Source: Muscardinus avellanarius (lineage: Eukaryota; Chordata; Mammalia; Rodentia; Gliridae). From it: a stretch of 64,000 nucleotides of DNA. Numbering within the stretch: the first letter of the stretch is position 1; each line of letters begins with the position of its first letter. The notes beneath the pieces were generated by a model that did not search any database, was not told where the DNA came from, and was given only the letters and a program-made list of their open reading frames with translations. The stretch is taken from NCBI GenBank assembly GCA_963383645.1, contig OY726574.1, forward strand, positions 61,012,894-61,076,893, given 5' to 3'. The position numbers were made by a program, and so were the translations under genes. Below, one piece after another: positions 62,955-64,000 of the stretch.

Positions 62955-63384
62955 ACTGGGCACGGTGTGGTACACCTGACATCCCAGTACTTGGGAGACT
63001 GATACAGGAGGATTGCAGGTTCAAGCCAGCCTTGGCAACTTAGCAAGAGCCTTTTTAAAAATACAAAATAAAAGCTGGACATGGTGCCCACACTTGTAAT
63101 CCCAGCATTTGGGAGGCTGAGACAGGAGGATCATGATTTGCGGACAGCCTCAGCTACTTAGTGAGGCCCTTTGCAACTCAGTGACACCCTGTTTCAAAAT
63201 AAAGAATAAGAACCCTGTTTCAAAATAAAGAATAAGAAAGAGGGTTTGGGGGTGTCACTCAGAGGTAGAATGGCCCTGGGTTCCATTCCCAGTACAGCAT
63301 AAATAAATAAATAATAAATAAAATAAGCCTAGAAGTGTAGCTCAGAGGTAGAATGCTTCTAGGTTCAATCCCCAGTACCACACA
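62955..63384 (+). mobile_element. SINE B1-dID, older copy, split by a younger one
   Basis: B1 half 62955-63066 ('tgggcacggtgtggtacacc', 'gcaggttcaagccagccttg'). Its ID half lies at about 63325-63384 ('agaagtgtagctcagaggta', 'ggttcaatccccagtaccac'). Both carry older substitutions. Confidence 0.9.
63070..63322 (+). mobile_element. SINE B1-dID type 1 nested in an older SINE
   Basis: B1 half 63072-63195, linker duplicated (25-bp unit at about 63188-63237: 'ccctgtttcaaaataaagaa' plus 'taaga'), ID half 63242-63297, AAAT tail. 'aaaataaaagc' and 'aaaataagc' flank it. Confidence 0.95.
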
Positions 63385-63559
63385 TACAAAAAATAAGATT
63401 AAATTTCAAGAAGGCAGCTTTAAAAACATTTCTTCTGGGGTTTTTATTAACAAACAGGATGGGAAAATCTGGCTGAACATACATGTGTGACCAGAGGAAA
63501 ATTAGATTGAAGGAGTAAATAACAATGTATGTCCATAAGGAGGTCTTTATAAGATCTTC

Positions 63560-63812
63560 CACAGCTCTCTTTTATTTAATGTGTTTATTAATAATTTCCA
63601 TAAGGCCAGAAGTAACTCATTTATCAAATGCAAGTATGATAAGACCCGGGAGAAACAGATTAGTATATTGATCGATAGAATCTATGCTGGACTAGACAGC
63701 TTGGATCCTGAACTAAATCTATCAAGACTAGCCTTACGTAGCTTCTGTGCTAGGTTAACAGTCAACAGCACCAACCCAAAATGGAGAAACTGTAGTTTAT
63801 TAGTGTTCTAGT
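63560..63812 (+). mobile_element. Probable CR1/L3-type LINE fossil (reverse-transcriptase part)
   Basis: An open frame of 76 codons (63581-63811) starts with the peptide MFINNFHKA, and the upstream codons extend the pattern to LFNVFIN, resembling the LFN-[IV]-FIN-D motif of CR1/L3/L2-clade reverse transcriptases. At DNA level 'catttatcaaatgcaagtat', 'gacccgggagaaacagatta', 'actagacagcttggatcctg' and 'aactaaatctatcaagacta' line up in order with a mammalian L3/CR1-type repeat as I remember it. The catalytic YADD-like box is not intact. Old and non-functional. Confidence 0.5.
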
Positions 63813-63846
63813 GGGGGAAACATTTTTGTGTGTATGTGTGTTGTGT

Positions 63847-64000
63847 AGTACTGGACATGGAGCCCAGGGACGTTCTACCTCCAAGCTACAACCCCAGCCC
63901 TGTTGTTCATACCTTATCTTGAAACAGGGTCTCACTGAGTTTCAAAGGGCCTCATTAAGTAGAATCTGAGGCTGTCCGTGAACTGAGATCCTCCTGTCTC
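63847..64000 (-). mobile_element. SINE B1-dID type 1, cut by the window edge
   Basis: ID half 63851-63900 ('ggacatggagcccagggacg'), B1 half from 63918 to the window end at 'cctcctgtctc'; its 5' part lies beyond the window. Confidence 0.93.

Overview
The window looks like non-coding nuclear DNA of a squirrel-family rodent (Sciuridae). The key evidence is more than 60 copies of a composite SINE of about 190-210 bp, on both strands. Its 5' half is 7SL/B1-like (GGTGGCGCACGCTTGTAAT... with AGGCTGAGACAGGAGG) and its 3' half is tRNA-derived and ID-like (GGGCTGGGGATGTAGCTCAG... with GGGTTCCATCCCCAGTACC). This is the B1-dID architecture known from Sciuridae, Gliridae and Aplodontia. Its abundance and the young copies favour a squirrel, marmot or ground squirrel, but the species cannot be fixed by eye.

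I found no protein-coding exon, rRNA, tRNA or other conventional gene. Every long open frame is explained by SINEs, LTRs, microsatellites or chance. The window is either an intergenic stretch or the interior of a large intron. Older mammal-wide elements lie beneath the SINEs: MaLR/MLT1-like LTRs (about 1.5-2.4, 13.9-15.1, 20.3-20.8, 26.2-26.5, 29.8-30.7, 36.3-36.9, 43.3-43.6, 45.9-46.7, 47.9-48.2 and 52.1-52.3 kb), an MLT2/ERVL-like LTR (3.1-3.5 kb), L2 fragments (27.8, 35.2-35.7 and 49.1-49.4 kb), MIRs (13.1 and 31.4 kb), a MER20-like hAT fragment (35.8-36.0 kb), a Tigger/MER44-like end (11.3-11.6 kb), an old L1M 3' end (53.1-53.4 kb) and a probable CR1/L3 fossil (63.6-63.8 kb). Many microsatellites sit at SINE tails.

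Layout. 0-6.9 kb: LTR-rich, with nested LTRs and few SINEs. 6.9-9.1 kb: an unusual L1-type element with tandem GC-rich 5' monomers joined directly to an L1 3' UTR, with no ORF1 or ORF2 between. 10.9-11.6 kb: an AT-rich satellite-like stretch running into a DNA transposon end with a 57-bp tandem duplication. 12-24.6 kb: SINE-rich. 24.7-29.8 kb: mostly unique plus L2. 30-36 kb: dense SINEs, an NF-Y-like tandem array, L2 and MER20. 37-43 kb: sparse. 43-58 kb: nested SINEs and LTRs. 58.5-61 kb: minisatellite, tandem SINE fragments and a 190-bp direct duplication. 61-64 kb: SINEs and the CR1-like fossil.

In the entries, 'type 1' is the common SINE form with ID half GGTAGAATGCCCCTGGGTTC. 'Type 2' is a CpG-rich, apparently younger form with ID half GGTAGAAGGGCTTCCAGGAA and B1 half CAGGTTCGAAGCCAGC. 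The labels are mine. Type 2 copies are found inserted inside type 1 copies, which gives a relative age. The most interesting observations are the reciprocal loss and retention of Pol III B boxes in the two types, the type-2-specific hairpin, the ORF-less L1-type element with recurring splice-donor motifs, the NF-Y-like array and the post-SINE duplication at 60 kb. Family names come from memory of consensus sequences, not from a database search; boundaries are usually good to about 10 bp for SINEs and 20-50 bp for old LTRs and LINEs.
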